In this document: positions 51,579 to 63,217 of the stretch, piece by piece
Layout: each line of letters starts with the position of its first letter
Numbering within the stretch: position 1 is the stretch's first letter
Assembly (NCBI GenBank): GCA_009363875.1
Contig: CM018683.1
Location: 67,752,187-67,816,186, forward strand
Direction: 5' to 3'
DNA from: Mikania micrantha
Taxonomy: Eukaryota; Streptophyta; Magnoliopsida; Asterales; Asteraceae
DNA: 64,000 nucleotides
Position numbers and translations under genes: made by a program
The notes under the pieces: model-generated
The model's input: the letters and a program-made list of their open reading frames with translations, nothing else
Database searches by the model: none
What the model was told of the DNA's origin: nothing

Positions 51579-51895
51579 GTCTTCCGGGCTTGACCCCGCA
51601 TTCTTCTAAGTCCGTCCCAAGCCGGCACCCTCTGAGGTGAGGGGCTCTGTCTCCTCTGTGCTGATGCATCCTCAAGCGGAGCCTGAGAATGTCTAGGTGA
51701 CATAGATGGGACTGATGGTGGTGGTGGGGTAGCTGGTATAGGTTATGGCGTGTGTGGTAATAGAGGTGCAATCTATGATGCAGACGAAGTTGCCTTCATA
51801 GGATCAGAATCAGAACCCAAACTCGAGCTCGGTGTGTCATCAAGTACAACATATGGAAACCTCTGGTAAATATAACGCTCAGGTGGATTGGCCAT
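51579..51895 (-). pseudogene. Gypsy-2 upstream ORF, N-terminal part
   Basis: Starts ATG at 51895 (MANPPERYIYQRFPYVV), about 335 bases after the primer site. It is Pro/Ser-rich with an Asp/Ser patch. A TAG and a TAA near 51770 and 51746 interrupt it; both fit C-to-T changes. It continues in frame after Copia-2 (33149-32669). The combined length is about 266 codons. No recognised family. Confidence 0.6.
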
Positions 51896-52230
51896 CGTTG
51901 TACAAACAAAATTTCTAATCAGTACCATGAAATAAATATTGAATAACAATATTCAACATGAACATCATATGATGTCCCTTCCTATCTCAAAGCAACTACT
52001 TGTCCTTATAGTTATTAATGTTCTGCTTGAATTAAACCAAACTAGAACGCACACGTGTTGCAAATTTCAGTTATGCTGCCACTCATAACTGGAATTTGTA
52101 CCACCTGATTATCCTGGCTTAATTCAAAACAAGTTTTGTTCATTAGTGATGTTCGGTGCTCTCTGTGTCACAACTCAAGCCTATGGTTATAGTCTAGGTC
52201 TCTAAATCAACCTAATTCTCTATAACATGT
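51896..52230 (-). other. Gypsy-2 5' leader
   Basis: Between the primer site and the upstream ORF. No gene or repeat seen. Confidence 0.6.
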
Positions 52231-52243
52231 GGCTCTGATACCA
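52231..52243 (-). other. Gypsy-2 primer binding site
   Basis: The minus strand reads TGGTATCAGAGCC, initiator-Met-type, three bases from the LTR at 52247. Confidence 0.85.
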
Positions 52244-52246
52244 CAC

Positions 52247-54400
52247 TGTCACACCCCACCTCTCGTCACCTGAGATTATGTCATTCGTGACTCTGAGATG
52301 ATTGCGGAAGCATAGTGGTGATGTCTCAGAGATGAGGTATAACTTACTTGATCCGATATCATAGCACACAGATTAACTTAAAAGAAATACATTACAAGGA
52401 TCATCATTACAATTAACAGTACAGTTTACAAACTAGGTTTATTACATAACCACTTATTTAATTACAAACTTATGAAGTGCGTCCTCACCCGGAGGTCACT
52501 GTCATCCTGCAAAAGTTTTAAGTTTAAAAACGTCAGCATAAAGCTGGCGAGTCCGTACGTTCATGTTCAACAATATGATATGTTATACAAGTTCTTAAAA
52601 TATTCAGTTCAACAAAACCATGGGACCCGTATCTAGTTCCTTTCGGACGTGCCTTTACGATCTTCGAAGGCATTACCAACTGGTAATCTCTTATGCCTCA
52701 TTGTCTTAATGCCTATCACAACATTAAGAAGTTATAGTAAAACAGGTAACAAACATTCACAGCAAGGGGAGTTGCAAGCTCCTAGCAAATTGGTTGTCAG
52801 CCGATAGTACTATCATTGTTCCCTGTTCGGCCCCACATGGGTTCACTAGATACAGTTCAGGAATGAGGACTCTTATGTTTTGTGATAGTGTTCTGTTCTC
52901 CAGGAAAAATACCATAAAATCCACAAGTTCTCAACAATCACATGAAATCATGCAGATAACAGTGATACATATCATATAGTTCTGAAAAGTTCCACAGTGC
53001 TACCCCGATGTTTATAAAGGATTAAAAAGAAAAAGGGTTGTACGAAACTCACCTGATAACTCAGAAGTAGCTAAAAATATCTTGAAACTGAAAATAAAGA
53101 GGTGATTATGCATTTATTTATGTTTAATGAGTTATTTAGGTTTTAATTTACTGATTAGATCTTTCTGAACGTTCAATGTCAAAGACATTGCTTTGAAAGT
53201 CATCAAACTAAGGTTAAATATTTAATCAAGTATTTTAATGTTGTATCATACAATGTATGATAATGTAGGAATCTACACTGAATTAGGTTCCTAATAAAAT
53301 ATTAATGACATGCTTGATTAATCAGAATAGTCTCGGATTAACCAATTAGTTAATGTTGTTGATTATAATGCTAAAGCAGTTTCTAAACAGATTAATGGCT
53401 TAGGAATGATCAATCCTTGTTATTGATTACCCAAATATCATGAAATAACACAATGTAGTATTCGAATAGGTTTAATAACCATGTTTAACATACTAATCTG
53501 ACTGTTATCATAAACATCAGATACTTGTTCCAATAAGTATGTTAATGATCGTCATTAGTTTGAAACACTTGGATTTAACCTTGCATTTCAAAGATTAATC
53601 AAACTAATCACCTACATTGTCATAATGAAATGGTTTAAACCATTATAATCATGGGTATGATTTCATGCAAATCGGGCATTACAACGGATCAAAACAAGGA
53701 TTTACCCGTTAAAACACCGTGTTCTTCGTTTATAATCAATCCTAGCCATCATCTAGGCAATAATCAACAATCCTAATTTTATCATTACGTTCAGAATCAA
53801 GATCTAATCAATCATTATCAAACTAGAAGGTTAAAACGAACTGTTACATATTAAGACGGATTTCTCACTTCAAAACAACGATCAGTACTTGTAGATATGA
53901 TCCCTGGTGCGATCTTTGAGTTCAAAGGGCTTCAAATCTTAGTTTGGATGATGAAAAGCTCGTCTGGTCGTCCTCTGGAGCGAATATGTTCGAGAATGAA
54001 AATGAAATATCATTTTGCATGAAATCTGATGAAGAAATCTAATCCATTGCACCTCCCCATCCGTCGCGTATCGTGAAGAGGAGCCAAGAAGGGCTTCGCA
54101 TACCGCGAAGAAATCCGGAGAAATCAGATATTTTTCGACCGTCGCATACCGCTGAGAACCCTCAACCCATCCTTAGCGTACCGTGACGAGCCCAGAACTT
54201 CAATACTTAGAAAATTTTCTTCGTTTTTCGATTCAGGACAATCCAGGACTCCATTTCGCACACGGTTTTCGTCCACGTTCATCATTTCTCGCATATTTTC
54301 CATCTGTAACAATTACAATAGTTGAATCAACGCGGATTTCTAGAACGATCACATGTGGTCATGTCATCGATGAAGTAATTTCTCAATTGCAATTGTCACA
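52247..54400 (-). repeat. Gypsy-2 5' LTR (2154 bp)
   Basis: Homologous to 24816-26918 with scattered substitutions and an extra 50 bp near 54040-54110. That segment adds another GCGTACCG-like repeat (CATACCGCGAAGAAATCC), suggesting local duplication or deletion. Confidence 0.88.
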
Positions 54401-54405
54401 ACTTA

Positions 54406-55690
54406 CAATTACTCTCCATTTGACACTACTAACCTTGGTTCATCACAGGAAACAAGAATATCTCCTCAAGTGGCCAAGGAAATCCAGAAACTTTGGGATA
54501 TGATTTCAAGAGTACCAGGAGTAGTCAAACCTATCCCAAAAGTACCGGCAATCACCCACAGGATATCCACATTTGCTCCACCAATATGTTATGCTGAAAT
54601 CCCAAAAAGATTCCAAACTCCCACCATGAAATTGTATGATGGGACAACGGATCCCGAAAAGCATGTAGCACAATATAAGGAAAGAATGAAAACAAATCCT
54701 ATTCCCCCACATCTGAAGGAAGTTTGCTATTGCAAAGGATTCGGCTAAACATTGACAGGAGCAGCCTTGAAATGTCTACTTAATGTTCTTCCTTATTCAA
54801 TTACATCATTTGCTCACTTGATTAATTTGTTTAGTAACTAATTTTCATGCAGCAGAACATTCAAAAAGCTAACTAGTGACCTCTACAGGATAATACCAGG
54901 ATCGGATGAATCCCTAAGGATCTATGTCAATAAGTTTGGTAGAGAATCCTTAGATATCCCTAACCTAGATATCACTACCGCCGTTCAAGCTTTCAAAATG
55001 GGATTACATAAAAACTCACCCTTTTATGATGATTTGGTTATGAATCCTTGCAGGAATATGGATGAAGTCCGAAACCGTGCATTAAGGTTCATCAGATTGG
55101 AGGATGATAAAGAAATTCAAAAGAGAATTACAACAACACCTCCTAATGACAAGGGCAAAAGGAAGCTGGATTCACCCATCAACAATTCATTCAAGCCCAA
55201 GCCACACTACAAACCCGACAACCAAAAGATCAACTCTGTGGATGATGATGAAGATGATGAAGAATAACCCAAGATATCTGATTATTGTTTTTCTGTAGAT
55301 ATCCCTGAATTAATGTGTGCCATGCAGGATTTAGGAGAAAAGGCCAGATGGCCTCCTAAGGATAAGAACTTTGCTGCGAAAGACAAGTCAAAATGGTGTG
55401 CATTTCACGAAGACTTTGGACATGTGACAGAAGATTGCATCGCTTTGAGAAAAGAAATAAGTTACCTGCTCAGCAAAGGCCACCTCAAGGAACTTCTTAG
55501 CAAAAGAAAAGAAAGGAGGCAGGACCCCGATGGATTCCCAGAAAGAGCTGCATCACCACCGAAGGATGACGAGGTAATAAACTTTATCTCTGGTGGATCT
55601 GACATATGCGGTACTTCTTATTCTCAGCCAAAAGACACGCTAAGGAAGCTAAGATGGAGAATGGAGAAAAACCTACCAAGACTTCAACCT
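54406..55690 (+). pseudogene. Tat gag core and zinc-binding region (broken)
   Basis: Resumes after the ACTTA duplication. The core has KLYDGTTDPEKHVAQYKERM, then stops near 54748 and 54840, then SRTFKKLTSDLYRI and FKMGLHKNSPFYDDLV. A Lys-rich spacer, a stop near 55267, then a zinc-binding motif CAFHEDFGHVTEDC (about 55399-55440), as in other Tat gags. The frame continues toward protease with one shift near 55610. Confidence 0.8.
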
Positions 55691-56196
55691 TAACCACGAA
55701 TACTGTGATATCCTTCGAAGAACAATATCGGGAAAACATCATGGAACCTCATCATGACGGGTTAGTAATTATTTTATATATTGCTAACCATTATGTACGC
55801 ATGATACTTATAGATGGAGGAAGCTCAGTGAACATCATCCAATTAGAGACGCTCAAGAAAATGAATATTCCTGAATCCGAGATAACCACCAAATCCTTGG
55901 TTCTGGTTGGATTTAGCGGGGAAGCCAAAGCTACTGTTGGAGAAATTAAACTACCAGTATATATCGAGGGGATAAATTCTATGCAATGTTTTTGTATTAT
56001 ATATTATTTTTCTTATTACAATATCATAATATGTAGACCTTGGATACATGATATGAAAGCAGTTCCCTCGACATACCATCAATGTATCAAACTACCGACA
56101 CCATGGGGAGTGGTGAAGATCAACAACGACCAACAAGAATCTAAGGAATGCTATTCATCTTCGATGAAGGCAACAATGAAACCACCTTCAACATAG
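55606..56196 (+). pseudogene. Tat aspartic protease
   Basis: A 196-codon open stretch. The active-site motif is MILIDGGSSVNII (55801-55842); Tat proteases often have DGGSS where others have DTGSS. IIICRPWIHDMKAVPSTYH near 56025-56080 is the conserved C-terminal motif. It ends at 56196. A short broken linker leads to RT. Confidence 0.75.
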
Positions 56197-56274
56197 CAAT
56201 CAAAGAGCAACCTTGGGGATAATCAGTAATCCTGGGAAAAAGAAGTAAAAGTACTACTTAATCCCGAGGATTCC

Positions 56275-57720
56275 GTGACCAAAGTTCTCATAGGAACTGA
56301 TATCCCCGAGGATATTGAGGAGAAACTGATTTCCTTCCTGAAATTAAGAATTTCTACCTTTGCCTGGAAGCATGAGGATATGACAGGGATATCCTCAGAC
56401 GTAATCACACATAAGCTAGGAATAGACACAAGCTATAAACCCATCCACCAGAAAAGAAGAAAATTTTCCCCTGAGAGGAATGAAATCATCCAAGAAGAAG
56501 TGGAAAAACTTCTCAAAGCCAAGATGATTAGGGAAGTTAAATTTCCAAGGTGGTTGGCTAATGTAGTTGTGGTTCAAAAGAAGAATGGAAAGTGGAGAGT
56601 TTGTTTAGATTACACAGATCTAAAAAAAGCTTGTCCAAAAGACCTCTTTCCATTACCACACATAGACTCAATGGTAGATGCAACAGCAGGCCATGAAATG
56701 TTAACTTTCATGGATGCATCAGCAGGATTCCCACAAATCCAAATGGAGCCTTCGAATCAAGAAGATACTGCTTTCATGACACCGACAGGGATATATTGCT
56801 ACGCAGCAATGCCATTTGGACTAAAGAATGCTGGAGCTACTTATCAAAGGCTTGTCAACATGATGTTTAAGGATAAGTTGGGGGACACTATGGAAGTATA
56901 CTTCGATGATATGGTAGTCAAATCAAAGATTACGAAGGATCATCTTCACGATCTTCTAGAATCATTCAATATCCTAGATCGATACAATATGAAACTTAAC
57001 CCTTCTAAGTGTCACTTTGGAGTAAGATCAGGAAAATTCTTGCGATATATGGTCACTAGGAGAGGAATAGAGGCCAGCCCAGAACAAATTCAAGTTCTCC
57101 TGAACCTAAAATCTCCAACAAATGTGAAAGAAGTACAAAGATTATCAGGAAGGATAGCTGCATTAAACAGATTCATCTCAAGATTTTCTGAGAAATTCAA
57201 AGGATTCTACGATATCCTTAAAAAGAATAAGAAGTTTCAATGGGATGAAGAGCATGAGAAGGCACTTCAAGATTTGAAAAAATACTTATCCTCAGTGCCA
57301 TTGCTCATGAAACCAGAAGATGATGTGCCACTATCACTATACTTTGCAGTATCCCGAACTACTGTAAATGTTGTGTTAGTTAAGTATTACCAAGGATCAC
57401 AACACCCAGTATACTATGTGAGTAAAAGCTTACTAGATGCTGAGGCCAGGTTTTCTCAGCTTGAAAAACGGATCTTAGCTTTGATCATGGCCTCAACAAA
57501 ACTTAGGCATTACTTTGAGACACATAAGATACATATTAAGACAAATTACCCAATTAAATATGTGTTAAGAAAACCTGAGCTATCAGGAAAAATGGCCAAA
57601 TGGACAGTAAAACTTAGCACCTATGATTTAATTTATGAACCATGAACATCAATTAGGTCTCAAGCATTAGCAGACTTTGTGACAGATTTTAGCAGTGATA
57701 TTCAACCATAAGTAGATTCA
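56275..57720 (+). pseudogene. Tat reverse transcriptase and degenerate RNase H
   Basis: A 456-codon open stretch from 56275 to 57645, then two stops. RT: WRVCLDYTDLKKACPKD, MPFGLKNAGATYQRLVN, catalytic box YFDD (about 56897-56911). RNase H follows but has YFAVSRTTVNVVLV where an active enzyme has DAS, so its first Asp is missing. Degenerate first RNase H domains are known in Tat elements, which carry a second one. Much better preserved than gag. Confidence 0.85.
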
Positions 57721-58170
57721 GAAGTCAAACTTCTGGATGAGGATACTGGTGAATGGACCTTACACACCGATGGAGCCTCGAATGTAAGAGGGACATGTTT
57801 ATGGATCATACTAAAATCTCCACAGGGGGACATAATACCCCAATCGATCAGTTGTGAGTTCCAAGCAACCAATAACGAAGCTGAATATGAATCCTTGATA
57901 GCAGGACTTCAATTAGCTTGGGATATGAACATAAGAAATCTCCACGTATTTGTCGATTCCTTACTAATAGAAAACCAGTTTAATGGTTCCTATATGGTTA
58001 AAGGAAAAAATTGGCTAAATACTTATAGATAGTTAAGGATATAAAGGGATAAATCTACACTTTTGATATCACACAAGTTCCTAGAAAGGAAAATGATGAA
58101 GCAGATGCATTATCAAACCTCGCATCATCTCTTAAAATCTCCGGTGATATTAATATCTCTATCCTACATA
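57721..58170 (+). pseudogene. Tat second (archaeal-type) RNase H
   Basis: WTLHTDGASNVRG (about 57755), ATNNEAEYESLIAGLQLAWD (about 57868) and VFVDSLLIENQFNGSY (about 57950) supply the acidic residues of an archaeal-type RNase H. This extra domain between RNase H and integrase defines the Tat group. A stop and shift lie near 58030. Confidence 0.8.
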
Positions 58171-59482
58171 TCATGAATCCAGAAATAGATATAGAAAACT
58201 CGAACCAAATTCTTGAGCCAAAGAATATTGATACTCATGAAATATCCTGGATTATCCCTATCAAGGAATATCTCCAAACAGGAAAGATAACTCATGAAGA
58301 AACGAATCCTAGAGCTTTTAAAGCCAGAGTATCTAGGTACACAATCATTCGGGATATCCTATATAGGAAGTCGGTAGCTGGTCCATACCTAAAGTGCTTA
58401 GAAAAACCATAAAGTATAGAGGTAATGAGAGATATTCACGAAGGAGATTGTGGGAATCACACTAGGGGCATAACATTACTATCGAAAATCCTAAGGACAT
58501 GATATTTCTGGCCTACTATGAGAAAAGACGCAATGTTCTATTCCCAAAGATTTGATGCTTGCCAAAGACATAGCAATATCCTTCACCAACCGACTGAACT
58601 TTTATATCCGATAGTCTCATCATGGCCATTTATGAAATGGGAAATGGATATAGTAGGTAAACTACCAAAAGAACCAGGAGGAAATGTGTTCATGCTTGCT
58701 GTGACCGATTATTTCTCAACATGGATTGAAGCTGAGGATTTCGTGCAGGTTAGAGAAAAGGAAGTAATATCCTTCATAAAAAGGAATATCCTGACCAGAT
58801 TCGGGATACCTGCTGAAATTACCTGCGATAATGGATCTCAATTCATTGGTAAAAGAACTACCAACTTTTGTGAAGCATGGGGGATAAAAATGATTACTTC
58901 CACACCAGTACATCCTCAAGCCAATGGCTAAGCAGAATCAAGTAATAAAATCATAATAAACTATCTCAAAAAGAAGTTGGGATCCAAGAAAGGAAAATGG
59001 GCGGAAGAACTCCCATGTGTCCTATGGGCAGATAGGACAACTACAAAGAATGCAACTAGCCAAGCACCATTTTCATTAGTATTTGGTTCTGAGGCTGTAC
59101 TCCCAACTGAGATAATAATTCCTACTGCAAGAACAAGTCTACAAACGATATAAGCTAACAAAGAAGTATTATCTCATGATATAGATACTATTGATGAAGC
59201 TAGGGATATTGCAAAGATTAGGATGGCTACCTATCAGCAAAAGATGGCTAAATCCTACAATAAGAATATAAGGATCAGAAGATTCCAAGTTGGAGATTTG
59301 GTTTTAAGGAAAGCATTCCAGAATACCACCAACCCAATGGATGGAAAGCTTGCCCCAAAATGGGAAGGACCTTATAAAATCGATTCCGATGCTGGAAAGG
59401 ATGCATACAAGTTAACTACTATGGATGGTGAATCTCTTCCAAGGGCATGGAATGCCATTCACCTCAATGCCTACTTTATATG
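58171..59482 (+). pseudogene. Tat integrase (several stops)
   Basis: The zinc domain is damaged: IHEGDCGNHTRG is present, but FDACQRHSN keeps only one clear Cys of the usual pair. Core: WEMDIVGKLPKE (Asp near 58645), ITCDNGSQFIGK (Asp near 58825), AESSNK (Glu near 58931) just after a TAA. C-terminal part: FQVGDLVLRKAF, KWEGPYKI. Stops lie at 58410, 58500, 58929 and 59152. It ends at 59482. Confidence 0.82.
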
Positions 59483-61090
59483 ATTTTCATTACTACAAGA
59501 CATCTTTACTTTAAACGTTCAAATATTCTGATATCCCTACATTCATGTCCTGATATATTCTCAATTTATCTTGACACTAACCTAAGCATTGGAGAGGCAT
59601 AAGGATTCTTGATGCCTACTTTTGCAAAAGTTTTATGTTTTGCAGGTATAGCTGGAGAAGATACGAGGCTATATGTCTCAGCCCAAGTTTTGACCTGAAA
59701 TGAAAACTTGATCAAGACCCATGCAGAGACTTTATGTCTGGCTGCACAAGAAAAGTTTTGACTTGAAATCAAAACTCAAGATACTGTTGTCTCTCAACCG
59801 AACTAGGGTTCATACACCCTCGCCAGTAGCACATGTATATCCTATTATAATCCAAGATAATGGGACCAGTACACGCATGAGTGGCTGACAATTTCATAAT
59901 CAAGGGTTATAATCATGGATCCTTCGTAATATCACGGTATAGTTGGAGATTTTGGAACCAATACACGAATGAGTGGCTGACAACTTCATTTTCAAAGACT
60001 ATAACCACGGATCCACCGAATTCCGGCAAAGTCGCCAGTATCCCGGCCTTAGTCGCCAGTATTCCGGCCTTAGTCGCTAGTATTCCGGCCTAGTCGCTAG
60101 TAAATCGGCCTTGTCGCCAGTATCTTTGGACTTAGTCACCAGTATAATCGACCTTAGTCGCCAGTATTCCGGCCTATTCGCCAGTATTTTCGGCCGTGTC
60201 ACTAGCATCTTTGGCCTTAGTCGATAGTCTAACCGGCCTTAGTCGATAGTCTAATCGGCCATAGTCGCCAGTATATTGGGCTAGTCCCAATTTCTCTTGT
60301 TTTTAAACATGTACAGGAACTGACTTTCAAGGATATTTTGGGATATGGCTTCTACTTGGAACGTACCTAAGGATATTGAGGAGATGGACTCAACTCTCAA
60401 GACTATTTTGGGATATCGTATAAGTACATTCATAACATGCCTAAGGATATAAAGGTATGTAATTTACACATTATCCTGATAGGGATAAGGAAAGCTTCAA
60501 GAATGAGTCTACTCATTCAAGGAGTTGGCATTTATTTCTAAACATTTCTTTAACAAATATTTATTTTTAATTATACAATCAAAATGCTTTCGTTTAGAAA
60601 TATCGGATCCTGGAATAAAACCTTGTGAAACTAATATGAGTATCCCAAGAGAAAAAAATCAACTAAAAAATGACAACTAATCATGATTGATACCTAAAAG
60701 AACTCAGAATTTTCTTTATTTCCTAAATATAACCAAAAAAAATTAAATTCTTAAGGAAATTCATGAAACAAACACAATAAAAGATAACTCAAATTTTATC
60801 AAAAATATCCTTAAGTTACCCTTTGAAATATTTCATAGCCATATTAAAAACATATAACCAACATAATATATTGAAATATCCTCCAAAACAAGTAAAAAGT
60901 CGAAAGATTAACCATAATAAAGTCAGTATATTAGGCATCGCCATGTAAACAAGGATATTTTAGGCTTCGCCATGTAAACACATGGTCCCTCCATCTAAAG
61001 ATCCGCAAATTGTCTGCCCATCTAGGGACTTAACATCAGAATATTGTTTAACTACAAGATATCATAAAAAGAACCACAAATACGATGGGC
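59483..61090 (+). other. Tat 3' non-coding region
   Basis: No gene. A 21-bp tandem array at 60024-60275. 60530-60900 is AT-rich. Two copies of TTAGGCWTCGCCATGTAAACA lie at about 60932 and 60960. GGATAT/ATATCC words recur throughout. Confidence 0.65.
60024..60275. repeat. 21-22-bp tandem repeat in Tat 3' region
   Basis: About 12 degenerate copies of CGGCCTTAGTCGCCAGTATT. Tandem arrays in the 3' region are known in several Tat elements and can seed satellite DNA. Confidence 0.85.
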
Positions 61091-62679
61091 TCAGACCTTA
61101 TCAGCTATGTCTTCATCGCCCATCACCGCATCACCTACACCTGCACCAATATCCTCAGCCTCCGTTGCCTTGCTGGTCTCCACCACACTCGCAGTCTTTG
61201 CCGCCGCGTCAGAAGCTTCCGCCATATCCCCGGTCAGCTTGGCCTGGATCTTGACCCAATCAACGAGATCCTTATCCCATAAGTCCGAGCCCTCTTGCTT
61301 TGACTTCTCCATCATCTGGATCTTCGCTTTGAGGAAAGCCGTGGCAGCAGACTTTTTAGTACCCTTCCTTAATTTTCAGCTTGTGGGTGGCGTCATTATC
61401 CTTGACCAGCTTTTTCAGTTTCTGAGCCTCTTTCTCGTAGTGACCAGCTTTGGCGAAGGCGATCTTCTTTTGATCTTCTAGATCCTCGATTTGCTTCACA
61501 AAAGCCTCCTTATCACTGGCAATTTTGAGGATAGCCTGCAAAATAGGAATATTTTAGGATATAGCTAGAACAAGATAAATAAACAAAGGATATAGAAATA
61601 ACCTTATTAAGAAGATTAGCAGCAAAGAAATCAGGGATATCGTCCATGTTGACCACATATGTACCTTTGTGCTTCTTGGATGTCTTGGTCGAAGGAGTGT
61701 GTGTTATCCTCGCCTTAGAAACCTCTAGACTAATCTTCTCGTTTTTGATAGTCAAAAAATCGTTGAGGTCTTCAAGATCAAAAGCAGATTCTTGAAAATA
61801 AGAACAACAATATAAGAACCCTAAGACCAAACAAACCTTAACAAATTTCGGCAAAAGAGAATACCTTATGTCAATTGGGCTTGGGATTGCTGAGAAGATG
61901 CACTTTGGACTGAAGATGTCACAAGGATATCGTCCTTCGATGTTGCAACAAACTTTCGTTCCCTCTCTCCTATCAGCAACAAAGATTGTACCTATGTTCA
62001 GTATCCCTGCTCTCAGTAACCAATGATTCGAATTTTGGTGCTAGAAAACAAATAAAAATGAAAATCAATTAATAAAAATCCAAAATATGATAAGAACAAA
62101 CAAAATATCCTACCCTTTAACAACCAACTAACATTAAGAGATATCCCCCCGGAGATAGAACTCCTCTTAACAAAGAAAAACTTATCCCTCCATTCTTTTT
62201 CATTCATGGTAACCCCGTGAACCAAAACAGGGGCACCACTTCGCCTCTGAAGCTAGAAACAGTAATATCCATGGGTACGAAGTTGATAAGAAAACGAGAT
62301 TTCAGGAAGACCGATCTTAATTAAGACCATACTTATGGTTTAATCTATGAAGGGTGACGAGTAAACGGCAACCCATGGGCATCAATTGGGGATAGCAGAG
62401 ACGAGTGATGCAAAAAAAGTCGGAAATCGGAGTATGAAAAGGGAAGGACAAACCCAAGGAAAATGGGTATTCAGGAAAACAAACCCATGTGGGAGAACTA
62501 TCATCAGCTTTGAAAGCAGGATCAAATCGGCAGAATATTGTTTCTTCAGGAAAGGATTGAGACAACTGCATGGCATTAATATGATCATCATCGAAGGTGC
62601 AAGCATTCTGATCGGTATAAGGAAGAATGTTTTGATTGACAAAATCATTGGCCTCGGATGAAGATTAGGCGTTCGACAT
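61091..62679 (-). pseudogene. Tat antisense ORF, putative gypsy-type 'transposase' (Transposase_28-like), with introns
   Basis: On the strand opposite to pol. A start at 62679 (MSNA, with TAA at codon 5) leads to WVCFPEYPFSLGLSFPFHTP and LCYPQLMPMGCRLLVTL, which recall the domain annotated in plants as 'putative gypsy type transposon' (PF04195). A shifted part continues with MNEKEWRDKFFFVKRSSI (about 62190). Then MDDIPDFFAANLLNK joins, over a GT...AG gap of 67 bases (61602-61536), to AILKIASDKEAFVKQIEDLE in phase. A coiled-coil-like stretch follows, then a one-base shift near 61335 and an end at 61091. A second candidate intron is near 61865-61790. Antisense ORFs of this kind are known in Retand/Grande-type elements. 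The family match is from memory of motifs. Confidence 0.65.
61536..61602 (-). other. Predicted intron in Tat antisense ORF
   Basis: GTTATTTC...TTTTGCAG on the minus strand, 67 bp, phase 0. Flanking frames join to a continuous protein (LLNK to AILK). Its sequence contains GGATAT words. Confidence 0.6.
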
Positions 62680-62782
62680 TGTTACCAAAATAAAAAGAAG
62701 AAAAACAGAGGATGTTGAACAGTAAACTTACCTGAGGTGATGATTAAAGAAACTTGTGATTTGAAAGAGGAGATGTGTGATC

Positions 62783-62789
62783 ATTATAT
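62783..62789 (-). promoter_or_regulatory. TATA-like box upstream of Tat antisense ORF
   Basis: The minus strand reads CGCATATAATG, about 105 bases before the antisense ATG and upstream of the 3' LTR on the plus strand. Confidence 0.35.
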
Positions 62790-62901
62790 GCGCAGATTTC
62801 TGACACGAAGCAGTAACCGTTATCCCCATCTTAACCGTTCATTAAATCATGAAACCGTCGATTTAAAAATTAAAATTTTAAATTTTATAGCTATATCCCC
62901 A

Positions 62902-63075
62902 TCTTAGGTGCTAAATATTTCCACTCGGGGTATTTCAAGATCCAGGATATTTCGAGATCAAGGATATTCAGTGATATACATCATTACTAACCATTATCTC
63001 TGCTTGTCTAATTTATGTTGCAAGATTTCAGGAATTGACAGGTTATCATATAGCTTGGCCAAATATCACGAAACA
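62902..63075 (+). repeat. Tat 3' LTR, truncated
   Basis: Matches 11841-12014 with about 13 differences, ending at CACGAAACA, where a new Gypsy element begins. Confidence 0.85.
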
Positions 63076-63204
63076 GGTGTTAGTAAATAGTATGTTTACA
63101 GGAGTGTAAAACACGAAAGTTTTTACTGGAACCTAAACGTAAATTAATAAATATTGGTGTTAATGTCCGGAGGGGACATGAAAGTGACAGTGGGTGACAC
63201 ATGT

Positions 63205-63217
63205 TGGTATCAGAGCC
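63205..63217 (+). other. Gypsy-3 primer binding site
   Basis: TGGTATCAGAGCC, initiator-Met-type. Confidence 0.8.

Larger units (their letters stand above)
24816..54400 (-). mobile_element. Gypsy-2: Tekay-like chromovirus, split by Copia-2
   Basis: LTRs at 24816-26918 and 52247-54400, flanked by exact ACTTA duplications (24811-24815 and 54401-54405). Without Copia-2 it is about 11.2 kb. On the minus strand the order is LTR, initiator-Met primer site, an upstream ORF (split by Copia-2), a 27-bp repeat array, gag, protease, RT, RNase H, integrase, chromodomain, purine tract, LTR. The chromodomain and domain order indicate a chromovirus; gag and LTR ends suggest Tekay. About 19 differences in the first 330 LTR bases. 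All of its coding parts carry stops or shifts. Confidence 0.88.
11841..63075 (+). mobile_element. Tat-lineage Ty3/Gypsy element, decayed and split by nested insertions
   Basis: The plus-strand element is reassembled from 11841-12346, 24042-24810 and 54401-63075. Evidence for continuity is an exact AGGGA duplication around Copia-1 and an exact ACTTA duplication around Gypsy-2. The order is LTR, a TGGCGCCCACCGTGGGGC primer site, gag, protease, RT, degenerate RNase H, a second archaeal-type RNase H, integrase, a tandem-repeat-bearing 3' region, an antisense ORF, and a truncated LTR. Dual RNase H plus an antisense ORF is characteristic of the Tat group (Retand/Grande/Ogre relatives). About 13 differences in 174 aligned LTR bases make it the oldest datable element here. 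It interrupts the old Gypsy LTR at 11840. Confidence 0.85.

Noticed and set aside
24816..54400. Gypsy-2 as two separate solo LTRs around unrelated DNA
   Set aside because: Exact ACTTA duplications, the primer site, purine tract and ordered pol domains show one element split by Copia-2.
60982..61481. Plus-strand ORFs at 60982-61481
   Set aside because: The opposite strand carries the better frame, with coiled-coil pattern and a phase-correct intron.
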